From Ectocarpus siliculosus (taxonomy: Eukaryota > Sar > Phaeophyceae > Ectocarpales > Ectocarpaceae), in NCBI GenBank assembly GCA_000310025.1, contig FN648619.1:156114-220113 (forward strand): a stretch of 64,000 bases of DNA, given 5' to 3'. Shown in pieces: positions 31,785 through 43,117 of the stretch. A model generated the notes under the pieces. That model saw only the letters and a list, made by a program, of their open reading frames with translations, searched no databases and was not told the DNA's origin. How positions within the stretch are numbered: the first letter of the stretch is position 1; the number at the start of each line of letters is the position of its first letter. Both the position numbers and the translations under genes were made by a program.

Positions 31785-34700
31785 GGTGGGCAGAGCTCAG
31801 ACTGGTGATCATGCATGAACAACGAACGTTGTCCTTGAACAACGAATATTGTTTGCTGGATTTTCGCCAAGCTTGTTCTTCACCCCTCCTTCTTCTACTG
31901 AGTATGTGTTGCGGCTCGTCTGCCGGGCGCACTCGCTCGCTCGATGCCCAATCAGCGTAGAACTGAAATAGCGCCACAACGTGCAATGTTCCGCCTAGGG
32001 TGCTGGAACGTATCTGTTACACAGCAAACCACTTATGAGCTCTCAGGGTGTGGTGGGACGCAAGGATAACTGCGAAAGCCGTGAACGATCGTACCTGTCG
32101 TGAGCCTGAGGCTGGCTGTTGGTACCGACTTCTTGCAGCGGCTGGCGGCAGTTGCACCCCTGACGCGAAATAGATTGAGGTTCCCAAGGCGTATCAAAAG
32201 CAGTGAGAGCGTGGTGTCGCAAGTTAGGGATAATCTGAGCCTCCTCTGGTTTGAGCTATATCCAAAACGTATTTTATACGTCGAACTTCGTAGTCGCGTG
32301 GGCATATATCTGCATGTCCGATGAATATGGTGCTAGGACTCACAATCTGCAAGTCTGAAATGTTCGGAAGTGCAACTCTGTATGAACAGACAATAGTGAC
32401 ACGTGGGCGTGCTCGGAAGTACAGTAGTCCATCGAGGGGTAGCCAAGACAATGGCGAAAGAGTAAGATTTCGCCTCATCCGGAATGGCGCAGACTTCCCC
32501 CTTCGAGATTCGTACACCACCATCAAACCGTGTCGTCTAAGATAGATGCCTGTGACCCACGGTGCAGTTGTTGTTGGCGTCACGGCGGCCCGCGGAAGAG
32601 TTGTCCTTCAGCGTCCGGATCTCGCCCCCGGCGAACGATGAATGGCGGTGAACAGTACACCTGTGTCAAGTCGACGACGTTCGAATCATAGGGAACCGGG
32701 GCAACGGAAAGGAACTGTAGAATATGTTGTTGAGATCGTCTACATAGTGAAAATGTGCATTGGGGGAAGGACTCAGGGTAGTAAGCTGGTAGGGAAGGTG
32801 CGTCGTGTTTCGGTTGTACGCGTGAACACATGCCAGCGGAGGATGATGTCGTCCGCCTGGGTTGGAAGGAGGACGGCATGCCGTCTTAAAGATGAAAATA
32901 CTCTGTAGCCGGTTTTCTCCAGATGTCCTTGGGGTTTACTGATGTGAAGCGAGGTTGGACATTGATGATGCCCGTGGTATGCACTAGGATTCAACGTTTT
33001 ACCTTGGGTCGCAGCAGGACGCAGTGGTTGTGTCACCAGTCGGCGAGCCTCGGTGCTGCCTCCTCTTGTCCGTCTTGGGGGGGGTAGTGCTACGTACATC
33101 CCGCAGTTGGCAAGGCGGAGCCCGTAGCAATGTCAATGAGGAGGTGAAAGGACACGTGTTCAAACGAGCTTCTCGTTCTCCGAACTACCGTACCGAAGTT
33201 AAACATGTGAATGTCGAAACACATACTGGCCTGCGTGCGTAGTTGCTTGATTCAAATCACACTCGGCGTTTACTCGCATGCTCGAAAATACTCTCAACAA
33301 TATTTTTCCACGAGTACTGAGCGGTATCGTCATCAAGACACGCTGCGCTTCCCCTTGTTTGGAATCAAGCACGCGCGCCATTTCTCACTACAAGTACACA
33401 AAGGCGATTTTTCTCCGGATTCAATGGATACTGTTACTGACACAATAAACCTTTTGATACAGCTGAACAGAGATGTCGCCTATGGGACTAACCTTACCGT
33501 TCGGCGGTAGGGTTCCTCAAATCCTTGGCACCATGGGCGAACGCGCACTTGGCTGATCGAGCAGCATCCCAGTGCATGATAACACCATGGCACAGACGGA
33601 ACAAGCATGTGTATTAATGCCCTCACGCAGCTCAAGAGTGAAAATATGGAACAAAAGAGTGAGAAATTTACCCGAAGCAACAGGAAAACGCAACATATCA
33701 TGTAGTTCCAACCCGAAAGGCATACCTTCCTGTTCTCAGGCACGTCTCACACCCTGCTGCTGACACAACTTTGCGACCTCAAACTTGCACCTCTGCAATC
33801 CTCAAGCGTCTCCCCGTCCAAAGCGTGTATAAATTGTGATCCCAGACTACAGACAACATGTCAGGTGTGGCAATGCAGCACGCTGTACTCTAAATCCAAC
33901 ACACACAGTGCGAGACGTGTGCTTCAAAAACAACTTCAACGTTCAAAGTCTCCATGACTCCTTCAACATATTGCCTCACGAGTTTGACAACCTCGAAAGG
34001 GTGCAGTCCGTGCAACAACGTCTTTATACAATAAATAGTGAACTTTTAGGGGTGTTCTCACCACCGAAGGGGCATTTTCCCTGGAGCCAATGTTTGCAGA
34101 TTTCGGTCTGTACGGAAGTGGGCGAGAACGGAAGATAGAGAGTACGATGGTGAGAGGCATGTGCACTGCTTACCAGTGCGAGTCTACACGAGGGAAAGAG
34201 ACGTTGTCTAGCGTTCTAGAGGCCTTCAGTGGTCTCAGGTTCGGTTGATTGTAATGACATGAAGAGTGCATGCGCCGACAGCCATTCAGTTTCGATCACG
34301 CCGCACATGTGATCTGACAGGTTGTAACATAACGGCTGAAATTTTTCAAACTCAAATTTCCCCCTCCAAGAGGTCAGCAAGTCACATATTTCCCTTGCGA
34401 CCAACATTAAAAGAGAGTAGTTTCACGCCATCAGGATACGTCCAAAGGAGAGAATAGCCACGATAAGTTGATGCTGGAAGACCTGAAGAGGTGAGGAGCC
34501 TTTGTCCGCATGTATCGTCATTCGAGGATGAACACAGAGTGAGGTGTGCCGTAAGGGTTCATCCGAGCGCAAAATCCGCCGCAATAAAGGAGTGCGGCGG
34601 CACTACTGCTGTAAACCTTCATCATCTGGAATCTGACATCCCTCTCCGTCTCCCTCTCTGCGAAACTATTTCCTCCCTAGATTCACGTACGACATGGCCC

Positions 34701-36185
34701 ACCTTTCTGTTGGCTTCGATAATTCCCTGCCTTCCCATGCGACGAGGCGGCGACGTCGACCCAGACGCCCTGCTGATGTGTCCGCTGCCGTGGGCCTGCT
34801 GTTTTCACACGTGGGACAGGGCGAGGAACAACGTGAACACGCGCTGCAGCATGTAGAACTGTGATATCATGTGACACGAACGAGGGTGAACAGACGCACT
34901 GACCTCGGAGATCATATTGACGGCAGTGACCTAAAGCAGAAGGAGTCAAGAAGTCGGGTTGGTCTACCAGTGGCTGGAGAGAGAATTGCGTGTGAAAGCG
35001 AGGGGATTCGCGGAGGTATCCCGTCTTGCCTGGGCGAGACCGCACCTCGATCTCAACATACTCCGCCGTCCCCCCAAAGATGCCCGGAGTTTCGAAATTG
35101 CATATTTTCTTTATTAGGAGTATTAAAGGCATCCGCCAGGTCCAAGTCCTGCGAACAGGTCGGCGTTGTACAGTCGCCATTCTCGCTTGGCAAGCTACTG
35201 CAAGGTGTTCTCTGCCGAAATACGAGGCAATGGCGGCATGAAAATTCACTCAGCTAAAAAGTCATTCGTGTACTCCTTTGATAGCGCTGTCTTGCTGCAC
35301 GTATTATGTGTGCTAGAGGAAGAGGTGGGGTAGGGAGATATCTGCCAGCAGCTGAACGCCTGCTGTATTACAAATGCTGTTGAGAGCTATTTTCTGTGTT
35401 AGTTGGGGATGGGCTCCGATAGGCTTGTCGGCTTTGCGTCTACATTAGCCCTCTCTCTGAAGAACTTGAAGTTTGACTACAGCAGGATGTACAGCTACAG
35501 TAGTACCATGTTGCGAAACACGCTGAACACGAAGTTACGCTGGTACGATACTATATTTCCCCACCGTATTGCCGCTCAAGTACTCTCCGTCAGCTCCCGC
35601 TCTCCGGCTTGACATGCTATAATGGCACCCACACGCTCTCTCCACCCGGGCTCCACCCTGATTCCCCGATCGGGAGAGCTCCAACATTTTCCTACAGTCC
35701 TGCATCAATACTTACATCTCCTTTGGGAAATACTTGTATGTCAAAGGGTGGTATTTCACTGTCTGTTTTTACCTCTGTATTCCGGGCGCAAGCCTGCACG
35801 TTTTGGGGAGGTTTGACATACCAGCCGGGGGGCTCTCGTTTCCTCCTGCCGTGCTTGCGTGCAACGTTTTTGACAAAGGTTAAGTTCTGTAGGTCCACCC
35901 TCTTCGTCCCTCTCTGCAGGTTGTTTCACTCCAGCGAAAGGTGATGTAAGGCTCGTACAATAATTCACAGCATCGTCACGATTCTGCTGCTGTGGAGTAC
36001 AAGTCGAGCTTTGAAAGTTGGTCTAGGGTGTGATATCTTACGTCATCTGTGAAGAAAGGGGGGGGTAGGACGCGTCCAATGATATCACGAGGACCCTGTG
36101 CGGCGTATCTACCTCTCTCACTCCTTCACTCCCTGTCCCTCTCTTTCTCTCTGTCCCTCTCGATCTTCACCCAGCTACGGGTTTT

Positions 36186-37821
36186 ATGGTCGAAATGGCA
36201 GCCCGTCGTATATCCACTAGGACTCTTTTCCCCAGCCGCCGCGCTTTGGAGAGTGGCTCTGGGCTTCGTGTTGCACATCTCACTGGGCCGGGCCCTACCG
36301 AGGAGCCTTCTCAGGGCTTCTTTCCTCAGATTGGCGATGATGCGGTCGCCTTCATTGTGCTGTCCTTCCTGCCTTGGGCAACCTGGTGCATGGTAAGAAA
36401 CCTTGCAACAGAAGCGTCGTCAGAGGTGTACCTCTCTTTCCGCGTGAACCGACAGCACGCGCGGCGTGTGCACGTACTGTACCAAGGGCTATGCGGGAAA
36501 CCGTGGGATGGCCTCTGCAGGAAACCGTGGGATGACCGGGAAAGCAAGGCATTGAGGCACCTCAGGGGAGGTAGCGCAAGTACCTGAGCCCGGCCAACCT
36601 GACCTTCCTCGGAGGAAATGACTACAAACCGCTACGCAAGTCGTTGTGTGCCCGTGCTTCCAACAGCGCTCTGTTGAGCAAGACATGGTCGGGTGTGGAG
36701 TCGGAGGAACGTCTGTGGCGCCGCTTTCTCTCGAGCCTCGATCCCATTAACGCATTTGGGGAGGAGAGACTCAACAGGCTGTCACTGTCATTCTCGTGCA
36801 AGCAGGTCAGAATTAACGTCTTCTGTTGCTTCAGCTCGTCCGCGCCTGCCGAACCATCATCGTACTGCTTTAGGTAGACTCTATAGAGCAAACGGTATGG
36901 AAACCCTGTTTCCACACCGCCAACCTACTGTATGTGAACACGACCGCCATGTCTGGCCAGGTTGTATCTGAGCTTTCTACACGGTTGTGCTCCTGCTGTG
37001 GGGAGCCTACGAACAGGTTCTTCGTGCTGACATGCACTAGGGTGTGTATCTCATGCTTCCAGACCGACGCGCGAGTCAAGACTTGCACCCTTAGGTGCGC
37101 AAACACGCCAGGATCAGGTTCACTTTCCGTCTGGAATGAACAGGCGTTTCAGTGGGTAGCCTGCTGACTGAGTCGAATGGATTATCCATTGTCTAACAAC
37201 AGTAGTGGATGTTGGCTCACTCTTTCTTTCCGGCTATGTAACCATCTTGTACGCTGTCAACTGGATCTCGCTTGAACGTGCTTTCCTCCGAAAGCTACGC
37301 GAAGGTTCACTATCTTCTTACCAAGTCCCAGGAAGCGAGCCTCCCAAAGTTCCGGTGGAGCGGGCAACCGAAGTGGAGCACGTAAGGTCGAACGACGAAT
37401 GGATCACCGTGACTACGTGCAGTGCTGCCATGGCGTCAGCAACTGCCAGGTGTCATCTATTTTCTGATGTGCATGGTAGACAAGAAGAGTGAAAACTTGG
37501 CCTTGACATCACGGCGTGTTTCATAGTAGACATGCGTGTGTTCATACCAATGAGTCAGATGTACCGAAATCTGACAGGTGGGGCTCGAAAGAGGCCTTCG
37601 AAGCCGAGGTGAACGCCAGGAAGGCCAAGGCTCTAGCTGCCTTTGAGGTCCGCAAGCAGGCATTCAACGCCCAGATCGATGGACGGAACACCGCACCGGA
37701 TGCATCACCGAAGCTTGCCGAGTCCCTGGCACTATTGCCAATTCCTCGAGATTGCCGCCGCCTGCGATTTCGCTCGCTTTCCGGAGCTGGAGCTCGATGT
37801 CTCGGTTTGGCTCATTGGTAG
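36186..37821 (+). CDS. F-box-like protein with Cys-rich (zinc-ribbon-like) module, four exons
   Basis: Exons 36186-36392, 36575-36805, 36874-37094 and 37578-37821 join with matching phase (0, 0, 2) to give 300 residues and a stop. The N-terminal part ends in an F-box-like helix (IGDDAVAFIVLSFLPWATWC). Exon 2 reads RKYLSPANLTFLGG and is Leu/Arg-rich. Exon 3 has a Cys-rich module, LCSCCGEPTNRFFVLTC then VCISCFQTD, similar to the region downstream of F-boxes in multigene families. Exon 4 is a charged helix (RWGSKEAFEAEVNARKAKAL). Such proteins usually select substrates for SCF ubiquitin ligases, which is inference here. The skipped region 36393-36574 is also partly open and contains a direct repeat of GGGAAACCGTGGGATG, so a different first intron is possible. 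A related relic is at 6062. Confidence 0.5.
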
Positions 37822-39724
37822 AGGCCGAAGTATCAAGTTGTGCAGCCGTGCCCTAGAAGTGAGCGAAATCGCTGTTGAAGTCAAGAGCACGTAAAAAACT
37901 TCTTGTGTAAGTTAGCAACAGCCCATAGTTTTTTCAAGCACCCTATCCGCCGAAGTGGGCACCAAGATTCACTACGAGGCAGACACTCCAACCTTCCCGC
38001 GTGTAACCAAGTACATCTGTTGAGATGCCAACACTACAATCGGGTTCTTGTGACCTCCCACCTTGCATGGTGTTCAGATAAAAGCCCCCTGCATCATCCG
38101 AAAACTTGGAATTGGTGCAGCGGTACCTGCCTCGCTGGTGAGCATCCGAGCTGACGTGCTCCTAGAAGACTGCAGGTAAACAAGAACATCGCTTGCTTCC
38201 AGAACCACAGGCCAGTCTACCAGTCCCACCTTCCGAGGCACAACATCGGCTGCGTAGTATATGCAGTAGTGGGAGTAGACCGGAGTAATGAAGATATCGG
38301 CCTCAACAACGCCATTTCCCGACCTCCTTATCTATTTCAACGGAGTGTTTCCCGAAGCCCTTCCGAGAGAAAGATGTGACTCCACTCTCGATTGTCGTTC
38401 CGCCCCCCCCTCACATGCTTCCCATTCAAGCTTCGGGCCATCCGGCCCGATCACGACTGCTGTGCTGCTGCACAGGGGTCGGCTACTTGCCGAGTCGAAC
38501 AGCTTCATCGGCGGGAGAATGGGCGTGGGTGTCTGCCCTCAGCATCATTCCCCGTGCCTGAGAACCACAACTACGTTGTGCGTAGAGGGCAACACATTCG
38601 ATGCTGTGACCGACACGTGAGTGCAAGGTGAATATTTGTGTTTTCGGTTGCTGTTGATGCAGACATGCATTGATCAACTGTTGTGCTAAAGGACTTCCGT
38701 CATTGACAACGACCACCGTGCAGTTTCCTAAGGGCGCCTTTCCTCTGAACGCTTCCTTTCACAAGCAGGGCGCTCAAGAAAGGGCCAGCATGGTGCCACC
38801 CGCAGGACAACGCTGCTGTCCTGAAGGAGAATGAGCTCCCTAGCATCAGCGCGGAAAAGAAAATCTTGGAATTCAATCAACCGTAGTGTCACATATGTAG
38901 CGCACCGCCGACGTACCGTGAAATGACTACAGAAAGTAAGTCATTGCCTACTCGCACCTGTTGATTGGAACGCACGAAGGGCTGGAGACACCTCGGGGTA
39001 GTGCGTATATTTCGGTCAAGTGCCATGGATTTTCGTTTGGCGATGCTTGGTCATCACGGGAGGGGAATTCATGTGCCTGAGAGAAATTGAGCACAAATAG
39101 ACTCAGAAGTTTGAAAGCCAGGCCCCCAGCACGAACTTTGCCGAGTTGAATTTGAGTAGTTCACTATTGTGCATGCTCATATTGGCTGAAGTTGGTGGTA
39201 TCGAAACGAGAGCCTCCGCATGAGCCGGGATACCGATTCCGGCCATTTGAGTGAATGGTTCTACGGGAGCGAGGTACAGGGGCAACCATGGAATGCATCA
39301 CCGTCCCGGCACCCTCAATATTCTCGTCAAAGGTCCACTCGTTTTCCAGTCGCCTGGGACTTGCCCTGGTTGCTTGACATTGGTCTACCCTGGTCTGAGC
39401 CTACGGAAAGCGTTGGGTGAATGTGTACATCTACGACAAGAGCAGAGCGTGCTTTGAAAGGGTACGGAAAAGAAACAAAGCTTGACAATAGCGAACGTTG
39501 GGTGGAAGCTCCTGTTTTATCTGTGTGAACCAACGCGAGCTTTCGGATTCCCTGCTTGTCGGTTCACCAGACGGTGCATGCCTTTCTTCGTCCTCGACCT
39601 CGCCAAGGATCATTCGGCCGAGAGGATTCGGTCGATAGCGTTGTTCTCGATAATCCAACACAAGCGACGTTCAGAACTCCGAAATACTCCTGAGAAACGA
39701 GACCATCGCTGCCATTAAAACCAG
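37822..39724. other. No supported complete gene
   Basis: Several plus-strand patches look weakly coding. Near 39410-39480 a frame reads RWVNVYIYDKSRACFER, and near 39580-39660 one reads FVLDLAKDHSAERIRSIAL. These could be exons of the gene ending at 39883, but junction phases could not be settled. Confidence 0.3.
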
Positions 39725-39883
39725 GTCACCACAAGTTGGAGAGAAGCAGACTCAAAGCCATGGGACAAGGGCAAACCGGTGCTCCGGGAAAGTACTGACC
39801 CATCCATAGATGTGCTTGTTTTCGCGAGGCTGCAGAAGATCGTCTACACAGACGCCCTTAGCGTGCTGGGCAGCAACGACTAA
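39725..39883 (+). CDS. Probable 3'-terminal exon of an unrecognised plus-strand gene
   Basis: An AG acceptor (TTAAAACCAG) is followed by 53 codons open to a TAA at 39881-39883. The residues look coding (VTTSWREADSKPWDKGKP, then LVFARLQKIVYTDALSVLG). I do not recognise the protein, and the upstream exons are not securely placed. Confidence 0.3.
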   Translation, partial: VTTSWREADSKPWDKGKPVLRESTDPSIDVLVFARLQKIVYTDALSVLGSND

Positions 39884-39962
39884 GTCCGGCCGGGGGGGGG
39901 ATTAAAAGGAAAACTATAAAACGCAGGCAAGCGTTGCCCCAGAGGGTAGCAAAAACATACAC

Positions 39963-40112
39963 TTCTGGGTAGCTGTCGGCCTGAGTGAACTCTGTGGGTG
40001 CGTCCACGTACACCGAACCGTGAGTTACGACGTTCAGGTTAGAGAGGATGGCACACGCGTCATCTCCGACGGACCTCAAGACCCACTGCTTGCTGCACAG
40101 CCCACCCACACC
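39963..40112 (-). CDS. Possible isolated minus-strand exon
   Basis: Fifty codons run between an acceptor (GGCATCCAG) and a GTGTAT donor, reading GVGGLCSKQWVLRSVGDD then VVTHGSVYVDAPTEFTQADSYPE. It is phase 0 at both ends. It could be a further downstream exon of the thioredoxin-like gene if that gene does not stop at 41057, or belong to another gene. An overlapping 204-codon plus-strand frame looks less like protein. Confidence 0.3.
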
Positions 40113-41056
40113 CTGGATGCCATTTGTTTGGCCAAAAAACGCATCAATAGTTTTTACAAAAGTGCCAAGGGCGGCAAGCACGGCCCACGGCACGACCACC
40201 GTGCCGAGAGATCGACCACGGTTCCATGGGATCAGAACAACCTTGCCGCGGCATGGAATCGACAGTGTCTCGCTACTAGCCCCCTAGTACCCGGCCCGAT
40301 ACGCTCAATTTCTCTCTCTACAGAATCGTCCCTTTGTTCGATCAACAAGTCCACCGATCAGTGGTCAGTTCTGGAGAGAAAAACGGTCGGCAGTCCCCGA
40401 ATGGATGCCGCCACCAAGCATCCTTCACGGCCAAACGTCCTTTCAAAAATAACGATCGATGAGAAACTTCAGGCACCTTTGCACAACCGGGTTGCCTACG
40501 CCGTTTCTCCAACTAGATATTTCCATTTCAAAATCGCCTTCACCATGGACGGTCTCCACCCTCTATTTCTTCATCGCACAGCGTTGCAGCGTCAAAAATC
40601 ACGAACAAAGGGTACGCGCGCTCTCCTGCAGTGACGAATGCCTGCGAAAAAAAAGGCCAAAGCATCTGCGTCTCGTGTAAAATTTTTGAGTGAGGGGCAG
40701 GCAGGATGACTCCATAGGGAATCTTCTCCGTCCCGATATATTCTGCGTAAAACATACTTCCCTTTCATCTCCCTCTTGCATTCTCCTCCTTCAGTCCGTC
40801 CTCATTCACCAAGCAGCTTTCGACATGAAAAAACAGTCTAAATGCTGAACCAATGTCTGGTTCTGAACGAGACACGAAAAGTGTTTGTATTTCTTCGCCA
40901 CCTAGGCGCGTAAACCACTATGGGCATTCCCTTTTGCCCAAACAGCCTGTTCCCAGCAAGGTACAAACTTCATGCTGGTCTCATCTGTTTCATTGTTCTT
41001 GCCGAAACACTGACAACATACACAATGCAGCTGAAAAAAAACGTACTACTCCATTG

Positions 41057-43059
41057 CTATTTCCGAACCCCTTTCCCCTCCACGGTGTCCTCTCTCGCCT
41101 CATCATCGTCCATAAGATAGCCCAGGGCCGCTTCCAACCGTGCTGGATGCCCGTGCCATTCCACCACCCCAAACCCAGCTCCTGCACCGGTGTCCCCGCT
41201 CCCGCCCCTTACGATGTAGCAATGGGGGATAGTCTTGGTGCGGTGCCCTCCCTGGTGTACGTAGTGCAAACGAAATTCGCAAGGGTTTCAAGTCAAAGCT
41301 TCGAGGAATCGCACAGTCAAGCACGCTTGCCGGAGGCCACATCTACCACAACGACAACATATATAGTGCCAAGTCGTCCGCGGGGAGTTTGACCGATCGT
41401 GTCGGAAGCAAAAAAAAAAGGCGTTACAATGCTCCGGGGTGTGTTTGGCCCAGCCAGTGTGGGGCGCTTTCATAGCGGTAATTTTGCCGTCGCTGACTTG
41501 CGAGATCAGGCCCGAACAAACGAATTATTACAAGGGTATGTTCTGTAGGGTCTGTAACTTTCTGTAGGGTATCCGAAGTTGTCACAGAACTCACAGAACT
41601 ATCGGGTAGGTATTGGAAGTGTCACAGAACTCCACAGATATAATCGGGTTTGTGAGAAGGTCGTACAGAACCCACAGAACATTTCGGGTAGGTTCACAAA
41701 TCTCTACAGACGTTTTCTGTACTGTACTGTCGTGTCACAGAACTCGCAGAAGTTGTCTGTAGGGTGTTGAAAGTGCAACAGATCTCACAGAAATATCCGG
41801 TATTGTAACGCAAGTGCCACAGAACTCAACAGAAAAAATCGTGTTTGTGCCAAGGTCGTACAGAACTCACAGAACCTCGCGGGTAGGTTATCAAATGCTC
41901 ACAGAAGTTTTCTGTAGGGTATTGGAGCGTCGCCGAAGTCACATTTTCTGTAGGGTATTGTAGCATCACAGACGTCACAGAAGTGTCCGTAGGGTTTTCA
42001 AGTGTGACAGAACTCACAGACGCTTTCTGTAGGGTATTGCAAGTGTGACATAACTCGTCTGTAACGTTTTGTAGGGTATTGCAAGTGTCACAGAACAGAA
42101 AATAGGGGGTATTTAAGCATGTTTGTTGCTCAAATGAGAGAATACCCCAGGTATATACCACCCCCCCCCGGTCTCTCTGCATCCGGTTGTTCGCCCTGGT
42201 AACTCCACAAGGATGTGCTTGACGCGCCGAGAAGAGAGCGCCGGAAAAGGTGTGTCTTGGTCAATGAGCAACCCCGTGAGATCCCGCCAAGTTGTGCCAG
42301 ATGAGAAAAAGCTGAAGGGCAAAAACTTTTCCACGGCCATCTTCACAGCCAGGAGCTGACGGACTCTGCCAAAGGGAACGAAATAGAAACAGAAATACAA
42401 TACAATGTACCGTATCGGCACAGCATTGCAAAGGGGAGAACGGGACAAGCGTGAGATACCAACATCAGTCAGTTGGTTACTACGTGGTTCGCGCAGGTAA
42501 GGTTTCCTCACGGAGTATTACTGCAGTACAGCAGTCACACATACATACATGTACACACACAACAAGCAGAGAAACCTGATGACGCACACACCTGTCCGTC
42601 CCAACACCCGAGTTCTTGTTCGCCGCGAAGTTTGCCGTGATGCTCTGCTTCGCTGCCTTTCTCTTCCCGTCCTTCACGACGCCACGCACCCCCTGCACTC
42701 CGTGCCCATTCTCGAGGTGCGAGTTGGCGTTGCTGCGGTCGCCGCCTTTGGGGATCCTCTTGTTCTTGCGGCGGCACAAGGAGTCGGCCATGCAGAAAAA
42801 CTGGTGCTTGTCGCTGCTCGACGCCTCGATGTACACTCACTCGTAGCGAATACATGTACGACTTCTCGCGGGACCCGTTCCTCATAAAGCCTGCTGGCAC
42901 CGTGGAGTCATCGACTGCCTTCACCACAGCCGCGTCCACGGCATGCGGCTCCCCGTACTTGTTGTAGACGGCTGCGGGTGCGATTACGGGCACGCCTGCA
43001 TCACCGCCTCCCGCGTCAACTATCTCTACCGCTCCCTCGCGTTCTGGTGGTGGTGGTGT

Positions 43060-43117
<58 letters not shown>

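Larger units (their letters stand above)
27347..36185. other. Long stretch with little supported coding sequence
   Basis: Apart from the two low-confidence minus-strand frames listed separately (30335-30991 and 31212-31784), I see only short frames without linked splice sites or recognisable motifs. No transposon ends or large tandem repeats stand out. Weakly coding-like patches occur near 29506-29730 (plus) and 32224-32583 (minus). Confidence 0.35.

Noticed and set aside
37205-37492. Extra exon of the F-box-like gene (frame with SLERAFLRKLREGSL)
   Set aside because: Plausible composition, but exons 3 and 4 already join in phase without it and no clean acceptor/donor pair keeps the frame.
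40020-40634. Plus-strand frame of 204 codons
   Set aside because: Residue pattern is not protein-like and a better-looking minus-strand exon overlaps it; no splice context or homology visible.
42549-42887. Plus-strand frame with residues like VRREVCRDALLRCLSL
   Set aside because: It is the antisense shadow of the transposase remnant's BED region.
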